In this document: piece by piece, positions 31,102-42,505 of the stretch
Layout of the letters: each line of letters starts with the position of its first letter
Position numbering within the stretch: position 1 is the stretch's first letter
Assembly (NCBI RefSeq): GCF_029784165.1
Contig: NC_073696.1
Location: 264,088,760-264,152,759 of the forward strand
Length of the DNA: 64,000 nt
Source: Wyeomyia smithii
Lineage: Eukaryota; Arthropoda; Insecta; Diptera; Culicidae
Direction of reading: 5' to 3'
Program-made: the position numbers and the translations under genes
Notes under the pieces: model-generated
Told to the model about the DNA's origin: nothing
Databases searched by the model: none
The model's input: the letters and a program-made list of their open reading frames with translations, nothing else

Positions 31102-32439
31102 TTAAAAACTACGACGAACTCTCACTGCGAAATTGTGTGATGGTGTGCCAAAATCAAAAAGGTCTTCTACTTTGGAGAATGATCGAATACTGCAAGCTAA
31201 CGGGTCGTTAAATCCGAAATTAGTACGGTGAAAGCTAGGTTGTAGTAGTCCAGTAGAGCGAAGAAGACGCTGTGAAGCCCGGAAATTCAATTTGGAAAGG
31301 ATATTTGGTGAATCGATTTCAGAGTTCAGAACTTTAGCTACGAACACCGCTTGTTGAACTTCTCTGCGCCGTTGCAATGTGTCAATCCCAAGAAGACGAC
31401 AACGGTCAGGATATGGAGGTAGGTTAATCGAGTCACGCCACGGAAGATTTCTTAACGCAACTCGCACGAATCTTTTCTGCACTCGCTCAAGTCGCAAATT
31501 CCAGACTAGTTGTTGAGGACACCAAACCAAGCTAGCATTTTCGAGGAGTGGCCGAACGAGAGCACAATACAACGCCTTCATGCAATGGGGGTCCTTGAAG
31601 TCGCGAGCAATTTTCGAAACGAAACCAAGTTGTCTCGTGGCTTTAGCGATTATATTAGTACGATGCAGATTGAACGTAAGCTTCGTATCCATTTCAACTC
31701 CAAGGTCACTAACATGGTCAACTCTTGTTAGGTTTTGATTATCGATTTGATAGTTGAATAATATTGGATTCACTTTGCGATGAAAGGTCATTACTTGACA
31801 TTTACTAATGCTGACCGTCAGCAAGTTTTTGCGGCACCAATAAACAAACTTGTCCAAAAGCCCTTGTAGCCGCCAACAGTCGTCGATGGAGCGTATTATC
31901 AAATACAGCTTAAGATCGTCTGCGTACACTAGTTTACAACCAACATCTAACAGCAAGGAAACGTCATTGAAGAACAGCGTAAACAGCAACGGCCCTAAGT
32001 TGCTACCTTGTGGGACGCCGGAGGTATTTGAGAACTGTGGCGAACAGCAGGAATTAATGTGCACTCGTAGAACTCTGTCACATAAGTATGAACTAAACCA
32101 ACCAACATACCTCTGCGATGCACCAAGCCGTGAGATTTTTTTTAATAATATTTTATGGTCAATCCGATCAAACGCTGCTTTCAAATCTGTATAGATTACG
32201 TCGGTTTGAGCTTTTTGTTCCATGTGCGATATACAAGTCGAAGTGAAGTCAAGCAAATTCGTACTTACTGAGCGGCCAGGCATAAAACCGTGTTGGTCAC
32301 TAGAGATATAACTCCTTGTACGTAGGAGCATAAACGCACTCACGATTATTTCGAACAGTTTTGATGCAGCCGAAAGACTAGTAATGCCACGGTAGTGTCT
32401 AACGTTTCGACGATCCCCGCTTTTAAATATCGGGAACAT
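31102..32439 (-). CDS. CR1-like ORF2, C-terminal RT and thumb
   Basis: The 445-residue open frame covers RT from domain 2a to the end: VRHYRGITSLSAASKLFE, QHGFMPGRSVSTNLL, YTDLKAAFDRIDH, SGVPQGSNLGPLLF and the active site VYADDLKLY. The thumb has KALYCALVRPLLENASLVW and LERVQKRFVRVALR, and the C-terminal tail (PPYPDRCRLLGI, RRREVQQAVFVAKVL) follows. It is in the same frame as the piece upstream, from which it is separated by a single TAA at 32446-32448. The natural C-terminus is present and there is no RNase H. The polymerase motifs are intact but the protein is split. Confidence 0.88.
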   Translation of the reverse strand: MFPIFKSGDRRNVRHYRGITSLSAASKLFEIIVSAFMLLRTRSYISSDQHGFMPGRSVSTNLLDFTSTCISHMEQKAQTDVIYTDLKAAFDRIDHKILLKKISRLGASQRYVGWFSSYLCDRVLRVHINSCCSPQFSNTSGVPQGSNLGPLLFTLFFNDVSLLLDVGCKLVYADDLKLYLIIRSIDDCWRLQGLLDKFVYWCRKNLLTVSISKCQVMTFHRKVNPILFNYQIDNQNLTRVDHVSDLGVEMDTKLTFNLHRTNIIAKATRQLGFVSKIARDFKDPHCMKALYCALVRPLLENASLVWCPQQLVWNLRLERVQKRFVRVALRNLPWRDSINLPPYPDRCRLLGIDTLQRRREVQQAVFVAKVLNSEIDSPNILSKLNFRASQRLLRSTGLLQPSFHRTNFGFNDPLACSIRSFSKVEDLFDFGTPSHNFAVRVRRSF

Positions 32440-32448
32440 GTATGAATG

Positions 32449-33633
32449 TTACCAAACTGTGGGAAACTTTCCTTGCTCAAAAGATTTGTTGTAAATATGG
32501 CGTAAGGGTTTGGCTAAAGCGTTTACACAACGACTTATTATAACTGCCGGGATTCCGTCGGGTCCAGCAGAGTACGAATGTTTCAATTTTTTTGCAGCAG
32601 CTTTTATCATGTCTGCAGAGATGTGGAATAAATCCAGGTCAACCAAATCGACAGGAACAGACAGCGTCGAGATCGGATGCGGTATTATCAGCAAACACAG
32701 AGGCAAAAAACTGTGCAAACATTTCACACGTGACAGGATCAGATTTAGATTCTTGATCATCGAGGCATACATTTGTGGGAATTGTAGCACATTTTCGTTT
32801 AGACTTAACGAAATTCCAAAAGTTTTTGGGTTTTTTCGAAGGTCTGTCTGAACTCGCATGACGTAAGATTTGTACAAGCAAGCATTCAACCGACGATAAT
32901 CATCACTCGATCGCTTAAAAAAACACTTAGCATCGACTGTTTTAGTACGACGATATTTGTGTCGCCATCGATTGCGTACACGTTTTAATTCTCGCAGACG
33001 CGAAGTGGCCCATGGTGGAAAAACTGGCGCTTTTACTAATGGTAGATTCGATTCGAGCCACTGAAGTAAAACATCATTTAACAGCGCCACCATTTGATCA
33101 ACATCTGGTTGTAGGGAGAGAGTTTCCCAGTTGATACTTTCCAAATATATATTCAGCGCTGCGAAATCAATTTTACGGTAGTTAAGCCTTGTTTCAGTCA
33201 CTCTAGAGCGCTGTGTTGAGTTACTGGAACTTCGTTCTATTGGCACGGATATGTTTAAAGCTGGGTGATGAGGATCGAGTGGTAATACTAAAGGCGCGAC
33301 GCACACATCGGCCGCACAACATCGATCTTCAGAGCAAAAAACTAAATCGAGCACACGTCCAAGATGGTTTGTTTCTCGGTTAACTTGCCGGAGATTTAAG
33401 AACTCAATACCATCGACCAACGCCGCACCGGCAGCAGAAAGTACGTTCGAGCTGGTGTGCTGACCGTTATTGTTCCACACAATGCGTGGCTGGTTGTAAT
33501 CGCCACAGACCAAAACAATTTCGTCGTCAGAAGTGCTTTTGCCACACAGCTCCGCGATCGAGGCAATATGTGCATCAACAGTGGCCGTTCGCGGTTTCGA
33601 CGATAAAGCTCCTGTGTTCTCGCGCAACGGCAA
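32449..33633 (-). CDS. CR1-like ORF2, endonuclease C-terminal half to RT start
   Basis: Residues 25-170 carry the second half of an APE-type endonuclease: VLVCGDYNQPRIVW, LDLVFCS and the HHPALNISV catalytic-histidine region. The linker before RT follows (PPWATSRLRELKRVRNRWRHKYRR, then a region rearranged by small frameshifts near 32860-32640). YSAGPDGIPAVI opens RT. The frame ends at GKFPTVW and TAA. Its N-terminal about 20 residues are out of frame with the upstream endonuclease piece. Confidence 0.82.
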   Translation of the reverse strand: MPLRENTGALSSKPRTATVDAHIASIAELCGKSTSDDEIVLVCGDYNQPRIVWNNNGQHTSSNVLSAAGAALVDGIEFLNLRQVNRETNHLGRVLDLVFCSEDRCCAADVCVAPLVLPLDPHHPALNISVPIERSSSNSTQRSRVTETRLNYRKIDFAALNIYLESINWETLSLQPDVDQMVALLNDVLLQWLESNLPLVKAPVFPPWATSRLRELKRVRNRWRHKYRRTKTVDAKCFFKRSSDDYRRLNACLYKSYVMRVQTDLRKNPKTFGISLSLNENVLQFPQMYASMIKNLNLILSRVKCLHSFLPLCLLIIPHPISTLSVPVDLVDLDLFHISADMIKAAAKKLKHSYSAGPDGIPAVIISRCVNALAKPLRHIYNKSFEQGKFPTVW

Positions 33634-34087
33634 TCAGTACGCCTCCAAAGGATATTTTATCACTATTGCGAGCACTACGATCGCAGCGAAATACGTCGAA
33701 TGTCGATCCGAAAAGTTGCAACGAATTAATACGCTCGTCAAGTCCAGTCTCTGTAAAAATTATAACGTCATAGCAGCATTCACGCGTTGTCAAGAAAACA
33801 TCGTCGATTTTTGTCCGCAATCCTCTGGTATTCTGATAATAGAGTGAAATCTCGTCTGCGTCAGTTCGGTCACGCTGCAACATACAGTTATTTAGCAAAG
33901 GAGAAACTATATTAGTGGGAGACAAAAGATACTCGCCTCTGGTGGAAACCCGTAGGTTTCCACCTTCCACTAAACAGCACGTTTTGTTTGATTCGGTTAT
34001 GGTCTCTCCGACAGTGCAGGCACAGCCGGGCGATCGAAGTTTTTTGGTCGTTCGACAAATTCCCTGAAGAGCAATCCTGCGGGCCAT
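33575..34087 (-). CDS. CR1-like ORF2, N-terminal endonuclease part
   Basis: The open frame includes about 80 residues of non-family leader (ORF1 3' end read out of frame). After that come LYYQNTRGLRTKIDD, YDVIIFTETGLDERI and the FGGVLIAVAREHRS block of the endonuclease. The residues that should contain the YIPP-type block are deleted before the frame is picked up at about 33570. Confidence 0.78.
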   Translation of the reverse strand: MARRIALQGICRTTKKLRSPGCACTVGETITESNKTCCLVEGGNLRVSTRGEYLLSPTNIVSPLLNNCMLQRDRTDADEISLYYQNTRGLRTKIDDVFLTTRECCYDVIIFTETGLDERINSLQLFGSTFDVFRCDRSARNSDKISFGGVLIAVAREHRSFIVETANGHC

Positions 34088-34269
34088 GTTGACGGATCTA
34101 GAGCTCGGACTTTCATATCAGGATCCAAACCAACTTTGAATGAAACGAAAGACAAGCTGGCAGCACCTTTGCCTCTAGGTACAAGTCGAACCACATCGAC
34201 TGGAGCAGTAACGTTCAAGCAGCGGAATTCACGTGAAGTTTTACGCAGAGTAACGCCAATTAACGCCAT
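33997..34269 (-). pseudogene. CR1-like ORF1, C-terminal remnant
   Basis: The remnant has VVRLVPRGKGAASLSFVSFK and ALDPSTWPAGLLFREF. These match VVKLVPKGKAIESFSFVSFK and ALDPETWPEGLLCREF near the end of the ORF1 at 44498-45254. The N-terminal two thirds, including the zinc-finger region, is absent because the copy is 5'-truncated. The coding similarity begins at about 34205; the first codons of this frame are minisatellite. Confidence 0.8.
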
Positions 34270-34345
34270 TTTTTACCCGGATTTGGAACTTACGCCTTTT
34301 TCACGCGGATTTTTTCCGCGCTACGTGTCTCCTCGTAAACTTTAG
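34262..34345 (+). repeat. Continuation of the TTTACGCGG minisatellite
   Basis: ACCCGGATTTGGAACTTACG and a CACGCGGATTTTTTCCGCG unit have the same orientation as 30755-31020. Confidence 0.7.
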
Positions 34346-34390
34346 TGTATCCGCAAAATTGCGAGCTGTTTAATGTAGTTCATACTTTCG

Positions 34391-35027
34391 CATAATACAG
34401 CCATACCTCAGTAGAAGGCAACCTCGATTCAACGTAACTCGGTATAACGTAACTTTTACCTCGATACAACGTAACTTTTTAAGATGTATTGATATTGAAT
34501 ATAAATGATATAGCAACTGATTTTGGGGTATAAATTGCTTCGAAAATATGTCGTAAGTTTTGAAACCAATGAAACCAATGCAAAAGTCCCAAATGGGCAT
34601 AAGAAAGGATTTGAAATACTAATGGGTGATGGGATTAGGTTTCCACGCATCCTTCAGTAACAATTCACAGTCTTGCATCAACTATTTGTTTTTGTTTGTT
34701 GAATCTTTCTCTAAAGAAAAGCATAAGAGAGGTTTCAAATAACTGGTAGGTGATGGGAAACAGGTTTCCGCGCATTTTTGCATTTCAACAGTCTTGCATC
34801 AATTAAAAAACTTTTTTTTTTGCTTGTTGAAAAATTGTCCTAAATGGGCTTAAGAATGGTTTAAAATTACTGATAGGTGATGGAAATAGGTTTTCGCGCA
34901 TCTTTGAGTAATCATTAACATTCTTGCATGAATTAAAAAAAAAATTTACTTCGATATAACGTAACTCGATATAACGTAGCGGTAATGAAAATAAAGTTGC
35001 CTTATATCGAGGTATGACTGTATTATG
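34391..35027. mobile_element. 637-bp MITE with three internal tandem units
   Basis: Terminal inverted repeats are CATAATACAGCCATACCTC (34391-34409) and its inverted partner ending TATTATG at 35027; AGGCAAC follows inside both ends. Subterminal CGATATAACGTAAC-type repeats are also inverted. The interior holds three diverged units of about 125-130 bp starting near 34597, 34718 and 34848. Each has AGGTGATGG-like, GGTTTCCRCGCAT-like and TCTTGCATCAA-like motifs. No protein is encoded. No clear target duplication was found. Confidence 0.85.
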
Positions 35028-35945
35028 TACCGGTATAAAGTAATGGAACATTTTTACCAAAAATGACCAACTTTTCCCGCTCTCCCCTAAGTACCGATTT
35101 ATGCATTAGTCATATGTTACACAAATTTCAAAGTTCTATTCCAATCCAATCCGACATACAAAAACAAATACGAAAACAAACGCAAAACGAAACAGTAAGA
35201 ATGATACCAACCGCCCTCATTCACTTCGTGTTTTGCACGTACACATAATCGGAGAGTGAACGTAATTAACGAGTGCTGCCATAGCGAATGACCGCCACCT
35301 AGAAACTAAAAAAACGATCAACTTTACTTTGACTGTTTTTTCTCTGGGCGATCGCTTGACTATATCGAGCAGTAAAGCTGACTGCGGAAGGCGTTCGCAT
35401 TCGTGTTTTAACAGTCAACTTGCGATCCTTTGAAAAGCACTGCTTGTAACAGTGAATGGATAGACAATGAATACTCAATTTGTGCATGCTAGTTGTGAAG
35501 TTGTAGTGAAGTTGAACAAGCAAAGCAACAACAACAAATCGTTCAGAAGGTTCAATTTTTTGTACACTTTAGTGTCGACAATCCATTGGAAACCGGCTGA
35601 GTTTGAAGCATTCGAAAGTGAACAATTTCCGTGACGTTCTCAATGTTTTCGGTTTTTCAATTCGCACTTATGTTGCCGTAAGACGTAATTAATTCTACGT
35701 CAAAATTGATGTGCAAATTACGGAGAGTCTATCTTGCATGCAAATGAATATTGAAAAATAACACATTGTTATTTAGATTTTCTTTTGACTACCACTGGAC
35801 TTGTTTTTTGCTAAATTGAGCATGTAAGCTGTCGAAAAACCAGCAATATTGACAAAACAGTTTGTTTTTTTTCTTCTGCTTCCAATTTTCAACATTTCTA
35901 AAGGGAGGTTAGATTAAACAAAAAAATGAGTTCAGTGGAGCCAAC
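35028..35945. other. No recognisable gene
   Basis: A+T-rich sequence with only short frames lacking family features. Confidence 0.5.
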
Positions 35946-36689
35946 CTACACGCAAAAGTTCAAGCTTTAATAATTCAATGTGTCCTTTCAATTCGCACAG
36001 AATTTGCTCTGACTTCGCACAACCAATGCGTGATACGCATAACGCAAAAGTTGTACAAGAAATACATTGACAGCGATCAAAATCAAAATATGTATCATAT
36101 ACACAAAAATCGTAATGTCTCGGTAAAATTCGGCTTCGGGCGAACGATCAGTTTCGAGGCGCTCAAAAAACCGTACTTTACTTTCGCGAGCCAGTGCGTA
36201 TCAACGGCTCGTACATCCCTAAAATCGTCAGCAACCGAAACAGCCTGTTTCCGCGGAAGTTATTGACGCTGGTGCCAGTAACGCAGAACCGACTGCATGT
36301 GAATGAAACCAGAATCATAAATAAATGCAGAATGTTGTGGACTAATCTCATGTTTTTGTTTAATTGTTAATGATTGAATGATGTTTTCAAATGACCTGAT
36401 TCATGAAAGTGAATCGATCAGACAATAATATCTTCAATGGAGTCAGTATCCAACTTAACATTATTGATTGCTGGTTGCACTGTTTTAACGATGCCAACCT
36501 TCTGAACATCGGCTGATGCTTTATAAGTGTAGTGGTTTGGAGCTGCGCAATACTTCAAAATACGCTAGAGCATCAAATGCGTTATGCCCAACGCACATGC
36601 GATGTACTGGTTCCAGTTTTAATCAGTAATTGCGCTAATTTCGCTCATAACACTCCAACTTTTGCTCACACTCCAACTTTTGCGTGTAG
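35946..36689. mobile_element. 744-bp element with CTACACGCAAAAGTT termini
   Basis: Perfect 15-bp inverted ends lie at 35946-35960 and 36675-36689. Just inside the right end, ACACTCCAACTTTTG is present twice in tandem. The interior has a 78-codon frame (36030-36266) of no recognisable family. No target duplication is evident. It is probably a non-autonomous DNA element. Confidence 0.65.
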
Positions 36690-38334
36690 CTTATGAACAT
36701 CTTTCCTTGAGAGTTTTATTATACCCAAGTTTTAAGGATGACTGCAGATATTCGTAATCGTTGAGTTTTCGCATCGAATTGCTTAGTAAATTACAAGTGA
36801 CCGGTAATTAACAGTTAAATGAATCTGACAAATAATTTTTATTTATGATTAGAAATAGGTTTGCTTCTGAAATTCAATTGATTTACTATCACTACTCGAA
36901 AACTTTCGGTTGAGAAAAATTCCTATCATCCAGAGTCGGAATATTATACTATAAGCTAAGAGAAAATGTTTATACCATGTAATAAAGTAATTTAATAAAA
37001 TCTCGAAACGAAACATTCCTTCCAACTAATAAATAAAATTCAGAAAGAATAATTCCAACGAAACCATTTTTCAACAGCAAAATTTTCCCTCCGATCAATA
37101 CTTCATTTAGCAGTAGCCCCTCAAAACGAATCGATCGGTTTTCCTGGAGCAATACTTTTAGCTGCAATAAAAAAAATTTCCCATTAGTACGAGAAGTGGA
37201 ATGTTTTTGTTCGGTGTCGGCTCTGTTACGATTGCAGCCTGTGAAGCTCTAAAAACGAGAATAAAATGCACTCTCCTTTGTCTGAGTGGCTGACCATCTA
37301 CGGGGAATCGTTCCAGAGGTAATAAATTCCGACGTCATGTTAGGGAACAACTTGCTGCTGTGACTTTTTATTTTATTTTCCGCATACTTTTCAGTCCTCT
37401 CTTTCCAAGACCAAAGTTCAATTAACTTCCACACCCTGCTGAAACAAAACATTCCTGCAGAAAAAAAGGTATCTCCTAGGCTGGTTCGATAAAATGGCTG
37501 TCTTTTCGTTCGGAAGTACCATGCAGGTCCACCACTGAACCGGACTTCCTGACATAAATAACATCTTGTTTATTACTCACAGAAGTTGGCTTTTCGCCTG
37601 CGTTTACCACCGGAGAACAGGCTTTTCGACAGCCGGGGATGCTTTTTCGGAAACGTATTCGTTCATGATAAAATAGTTAGCCTTATTACATTTTCCTCCC
37701 CCACTTCAGCCCACAACAAATCCTAGGCTGTTGCGATAATCAAGCGGCTCTTGTTCGGTCGTACGTACATACCCAAACACCTACAAGGCGGGTGAAATAG
37801 ATCCTCGAAAGAGCTTACGAAAAGTTGCATTTCAACCAAACCATCCTCTTGTTTTCGAACCGTTGTTGTGGGAAAAACAGACCTGATGCAAGCAAATAAC
37901 CAAAGCACAGAGTCCCAAGTGCTTCTTACAGCATCCGTCGAGGAGCCTATAAAGTGCGTTTCCCCGATGAGCCTCTTACTCAGAGTCCATTCGGAATGTG
38001 TTGTCTGCTGGTGCCCCCTTCCTTGGCTACTGTTTGCTAATGGCAAATGCGCAATGAAAAGGGAACCTACCTAGCTTCTGTCAGCATCCCCGACAGCATC
38101 CGAAGCTGATTCTGCTTCTTGCACAGGACAGAAACAATAAACATAAACAGCTTCCGCTTGAGCTTCTCTCCGTCTTTTTGTTGTTGTGTTTTTCCGAATG
38201 ATTCGTTTGCCTCTGAATTTCACTATTTATCGACATGTATTTGAGAAATAATGCAAATTTATGCTTCACATAAATATAAATTCAGTCTCGTTTACAGTGC
38301 TCTTTGGTGTATGAGTAACGAGTGTGAGGGTGAT
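36690..38334. other. Unique-looking DNA, no gene recognised
   Basis: Several overlapping frames of 60-107 codons occur on both strands, but none has a convincing domain or splice context. It may be intronic or intergenic. Confidence 0.45.
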
Positions 38335-38524
38335 AGGGGTTGTTCCTAAACCACGTGGGCTTTATATTAACTGAGTTCTAACATTTCATAGTTGCCGTCA
38401 AATAACAATGTTTTATTGAAAAGCATGGTTAACATGTTCAAGCCGGTATTAACGACTTTCGAGGGGTTAAGGGGGGTATAACAATTGATCAAAATATGAC
38501 CACGTGGTTTCTAAACCGGTCCCA
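38335..38524. repeat. Short foldback remnant with ACCACGTGG ends
   Basis: AGGGGTTGTTCCTAAACCACGTGG-type sequence at the left pairs with CCACGTGGTTTCTAAACC at the right, inverted. The innermost 11 bases match perfectly and the outer part is diverged. Confidence 0.45.
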
Positions 38525-40044
38525 AAATTGTGTTGTTTGAACACAATTCATCTCGGTGCCAAATCGTTCAGGCTGTCAGCATACAATTGGTAGCTTGTTG
38601 TGATAAAAACCGGCTGGCGCAGAATCACAGAAAAAAACACAGTCCTTGAAATTCCCATTAAACAACCCGTCAGCACTAAGTAATAGAATTACACATCACC
38701 CCCCGACGTGAACATCTCGAAATTAGATTTCTTTTTTGTATGCTGCTGACGCTCTGGGCCGGGCTGGTCTGGGCTCGGCCCACCCCTCCGAGTGCAACTG
38801 ACGCAAGCTCGCACGATTCGGACCGCCCTCTGCCTGTGTTTGCCTGTTTGCCGTACCGTAAGGGCACGCAGAGACGAATCCCATGCATTACCGCCTGTCT
38901 CCAAGTGAAGCGCAATTTATTTTCGCATTTCCGCCTCAACACTTGTCCCGGGAATGATTTAAATACGCTTCGAAGACTCGGTATGAATATTCAAGTACCG
39001 ACCCTGGGGTTTTCTTTTTCCCAATGAAATCACCGTCGTCGTCGTGCTTACTTGCTACTACTGCTGCTACTGCTATTTCTGCTATCCAAACGCGATTTAC
39101 CGTGGAAACCCGAAAGGCTCGCACACATTGCCATACACAGCCGTTTACACATATCGTACGAGTTCCGGAAACTCACGTTCAATTTCAACGTCACTTCAAG
39201 TGGAAGAGTACATTGCCCCGTAAGCATAGTGGTGCTGCGGGACGCCAAGCGGCGTTAATAGCAGAGTAATTATTATTTCATTGCATTTAAACATCGTTTA
39301 GATTGCAGATTAATTCCCCAGACATGTTTCTGGGCAGCCGCTTAACAGAAGAACCCTTTCGTTTCTTTGCCATGGGGGAAAGATAGAAAGCGTTCGTACA
39401 TTCCACGAAACGGAAGCCAACAGCATGCCAACATATGCGGAAGCACGGCTAGGTAATGGATTCTATCGAACCTAGAGAACTGGCCAGTTCGCTTCATTTT
39501 GGGCTTCGTTTCACTTTGAGTGTGATTTAAGCTTCCAGCGCTGGCCCTGTAGAAAAGAGCACGAAGAGCAAAGCAGCACACTCGAGTAAGCTCGAGGTTT
39601 TTGATGTTGAAAACGGTTCTCAGACAAAATCTTACAAACGGTTGGAAATGTTCGGTACCTACAAGGTGAACCCTTCATGTCTTGGTGGTTAGTCTCGCAA
39701 TTCAAATTGTGCAACCGATGCTTGTAGATCGTAGAGCAAATATGAAAACCACGTGCAAGATGTTCGCTCCATTTGTGCAGTGAACTTCCCAGAATGCGGC
39801 AGAGCATTAAATGTAAACCCCCTGATGCCATAGTCGTGCGCAAAATTTTCATTTGAATGGTATCCGAGCCGCATTTAAATTTGTTTAACCATTTGCGGTC
39901 TGAATACGATTGTCGGGATCGGAATCAGCTCGGTGCCGTTATTCATCGCAAATCACAGGCTAATTAAACTCGACCGAAAAAACGGTCGTTTCAGGATCAC
40001 CAAATGCATGAATATGTTTTTTTTTTTAATTCCTGGAATCATTT
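38525..40044. other. Unique-looking DNA, no gene recognised
   Basis: Higher GC than its surroundings near 38730-39250, with CTGCTACTGCT-type triplet runs near 39050-39080. Open frames on both strands lack recognisable domains. Confidence 0.45.
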
Positions 40045-41310
40045 TTAAAATATAAAAATACTACAAGGTATACAGCTCTAGGGGTTGTATGACAGGGTGA
40101 CGTAAGACTAATATAAATATTCATTTTAACTCTTGTTTAACATATTTCACTACGCCTGTCATACACCGTGTACCTCACACAGGTATAAGGGCTCGACTTG
40201 CTATCGTGTTAAGAACAAGAATAAAGCTGAATTTTCTACACGTGGTCTTTTGTATCGAGTTGAGCGTAGATTTTTGCAATGAAGGTGGAGCGACGCAGAT
40301 TCGAGAAAGAGAAACGAAACAAAATACCTTCAATACTACAGAATTATTGTCATGAACACCAAAAGAAAATTTGTTTCATTGTCATGAACACCAAAAGAAA
40401 ATTACCCTGGTTCTAGACTAACTAATCTGCGTTATCGATATTGGACCGATAACGGTGTCCGACTAAGGTACAAAGAAACAATTGAACCGGAAAATCATCC
40501 AATTCAGCAGTAAAATTTCTTAAAATGAGGGTTATATCTTGCTGCGATAGGCAACACTACCGCTCATAAGCCTTATCTTCAAGCATTGATAGTTCTGAAA
40601 AGAACTGATTCCATAATTTTCAACTAGAAATGTGTGTACAGAACGCTGATGATCGCATTACCGGTAGCATCGAATATTTTGCTTGGCCGCACATAATAAA
40701 TTTGCTCTCCGCTCTGTTCTCCGGTAGCTGTGCCAGCCATATATCCTGTAGCACATGATGGTACCTGTATAAAGGTAATGTGCTCTGCAGCCTGAAAGTT
40801 GACCCGTATGCAGCTCTTTTCCTAATGCCGCGTACCTCTAACAGCCATACTCTACTCGCTACCGTGTGACGAACAAGAATGAAGCTGAATTTTCTACACG
40901 CAGTGTTGTGTATCGAGTTGAGCGTATATTTTTGCGTTGAAGGCGTGGCCACGCAGTCTCGAAAAAGAGAAACGAAACAAAACACTTTGTTGAGTCAGAA
41001 TATATATGGGCAGTGCAATTTATTCCGTCTATGTTATTGTTATCAGTACTCGGGAAGCAAGGCAATAGCGAGGGAAAGCTTGACCTTGAAGCTTTTCACC
41101 TATTTTCACAAATAAGCAGTAAAGCAACAATGTTAAACATTAAATCAAACAATTGTCACACATTTCATCTATCCACGGTCATATAAATAACTAAGATGAT
41201 TTGGTTGTTCGCTTACTATAAACGTTTCAAATCTGACGCAACATTCGCCAGTTTTGTTTTCAATTTCACAAAATGTAATCTAGCAAATACAAAGTAACAG
41301 CGGTATGCGC
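40045..41310 (+). repeat. Compound dispersed repeat, third locus
   Basis: It starts with TACTACAAGGTATACAGC (40060), also found at 46708 and 47098. A block of about 140 bp occurs twice (40195-40330 and 40850-40990), sharing AAGCTGAATTTTCTACACG, GTATCGAGTTGAGCGTA and GAGAAACGAAACAAAA. Near 41180-41280 it holds the ATCTGACGCAACATTYGCCAG block also present at 49500-49570 and 50515-50575. Confidence 0.65.
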
Positions 41311-42427
41311 TTTTCTCGATATTGGAGGAGCTTTCAATAACACGTCCTTTGCATCAATTCACCTGGCACTATGAAAAAAAGGAGTCGATAATACTACAAA
41401 GAGCTGGATTCAAGCAATGTTTCCGATAGTTGCCAAGAAAGTAAACGACTTGCCTACTTATTTCACTACACCCAACAGAAATGATGAAGGTTTTGTTACT
41501 CTTTTGCAACTTTTTATTACTTTTTGTGTATTACGACCCGCATTATACACAAAGTGTAATAAACAAAAAGTAACAAAATTTATGACGGCTACACGCTTGA
41601 ATGTGTTTCTGCCGGCGAACATACAACCAAGAACCGCAATACCTGCACGCAAAACTTTTCCTTATTACTTTAGAAGCAATAGGGCAAAATTGTCTTTTAG
41701 GTAACAAATCTGTTACTTAAAAGGCAATAAAGTTCTTCCCCAGTCAGGTCAGGTAAGTAACACATACTGTCATATATTGAGCACGTGTTACGGGAGTACG
41801 ACTATCTAATAATGGTCGTTTCAACCACATGCAAAATTTTTTCTGTCGTAAAATGCTTCCTTTCCATCTCAAGTCAAAAAATAATCACACACCGTCGCAT
41901 ATGTTGCACATGTTACAAGTTTCTTAAATCTCCAATTCATCCGGTGTGCGTGTATTAGTTCGCTCATTGTATACACGGAGTAGAGAAAAAATATGACAAG
42001 AGCTGCCAAGCAGCATTTTCCCGTCATAGAGTATGCAAACGTTGATGATTTCAATGACGCGAAATGCGTCTTGAAATGACATCATGATCTGTAAACTGAG
42101 TTAGAGAAAAACAAAAACATTCGCTTTCTTGCAAGCTATCTAAAACACATACTCATTGGTTCATGGAAACTCATTTGGACCTGTTTGAAAATACAGAACT
42201 CGTGCCCATCCAGAACAATATTGTTTTCTTGGGGCTCTTCACATCACTCCTTCGAGGGTCGTGGATGAGTGCATAGACATTGAATCATCAGATGATCGCA
42301 GAACATTCATGTTGCTTTTAGTCGCATGAAGTGCGTTGCAGGGAACCAATCCAATAATGGTACTCATGGCATTGTGCATTCTCATTAACATTCCTGGGCT
42401 AGCATTGATGTAATTGTTCCCTCCTCT
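41311..42427. other. No recognisable gene; one small hairpin
   Basis: An inverted pair near 41518-41563 (TTACTTTTTGTGTATTA and, after a GACCCG-containing loop, TATACACAAAGTGTAAT) can form a stem of about 16 bp. Nothing else is supported. Confidence 0.5.
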
Positions 42428-42505
42428 TTTTTTTATTATTATTTAACATCACCATCTTCGACAAAATATCGCACATACTGTACTTATTCTATATTATTCT
42501 AACAA

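Larger units (their letters stand above)
31021..34262 (-). mobile_element. CR1-like non-LTR retrotransposon, 5'-truncated
   Basis: On the minus strand the order is the ORF1 C-terminus, an ORF2 endonuclease and RT, then a short 3' tail with AATAAAGAATAAAGAA near 31030-31050. ORF2 lacks RNase H. ORF1 matches the C-terminus of the ORF1 at 44498-46297. ORF2 has a deletion and frameshift in the endonuclease (near 33600) and one in-frame stop in RT (32446-32448). No target-site duplication was found; minisatellite DNA lies at both edges. Group assignment (CR1, as opposed to Jockey) rests on the paired PHD-type ORF1 in the sister copy and is moderate. Confidence 0.85.

Noticed and set aside
37723..38046. 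A 107-codon minus-strand frame
   Set aside because: No domain, no neighbour context, and overlapping open frames on the other strand.
38740..39027. A 95-codon plus-strand frame with a hydrophobic start resembling a secretory signal
   Set aside because: The opposite strand is open over the same interval, composition is GC-biased, and no conserved domain or splice context is visible.
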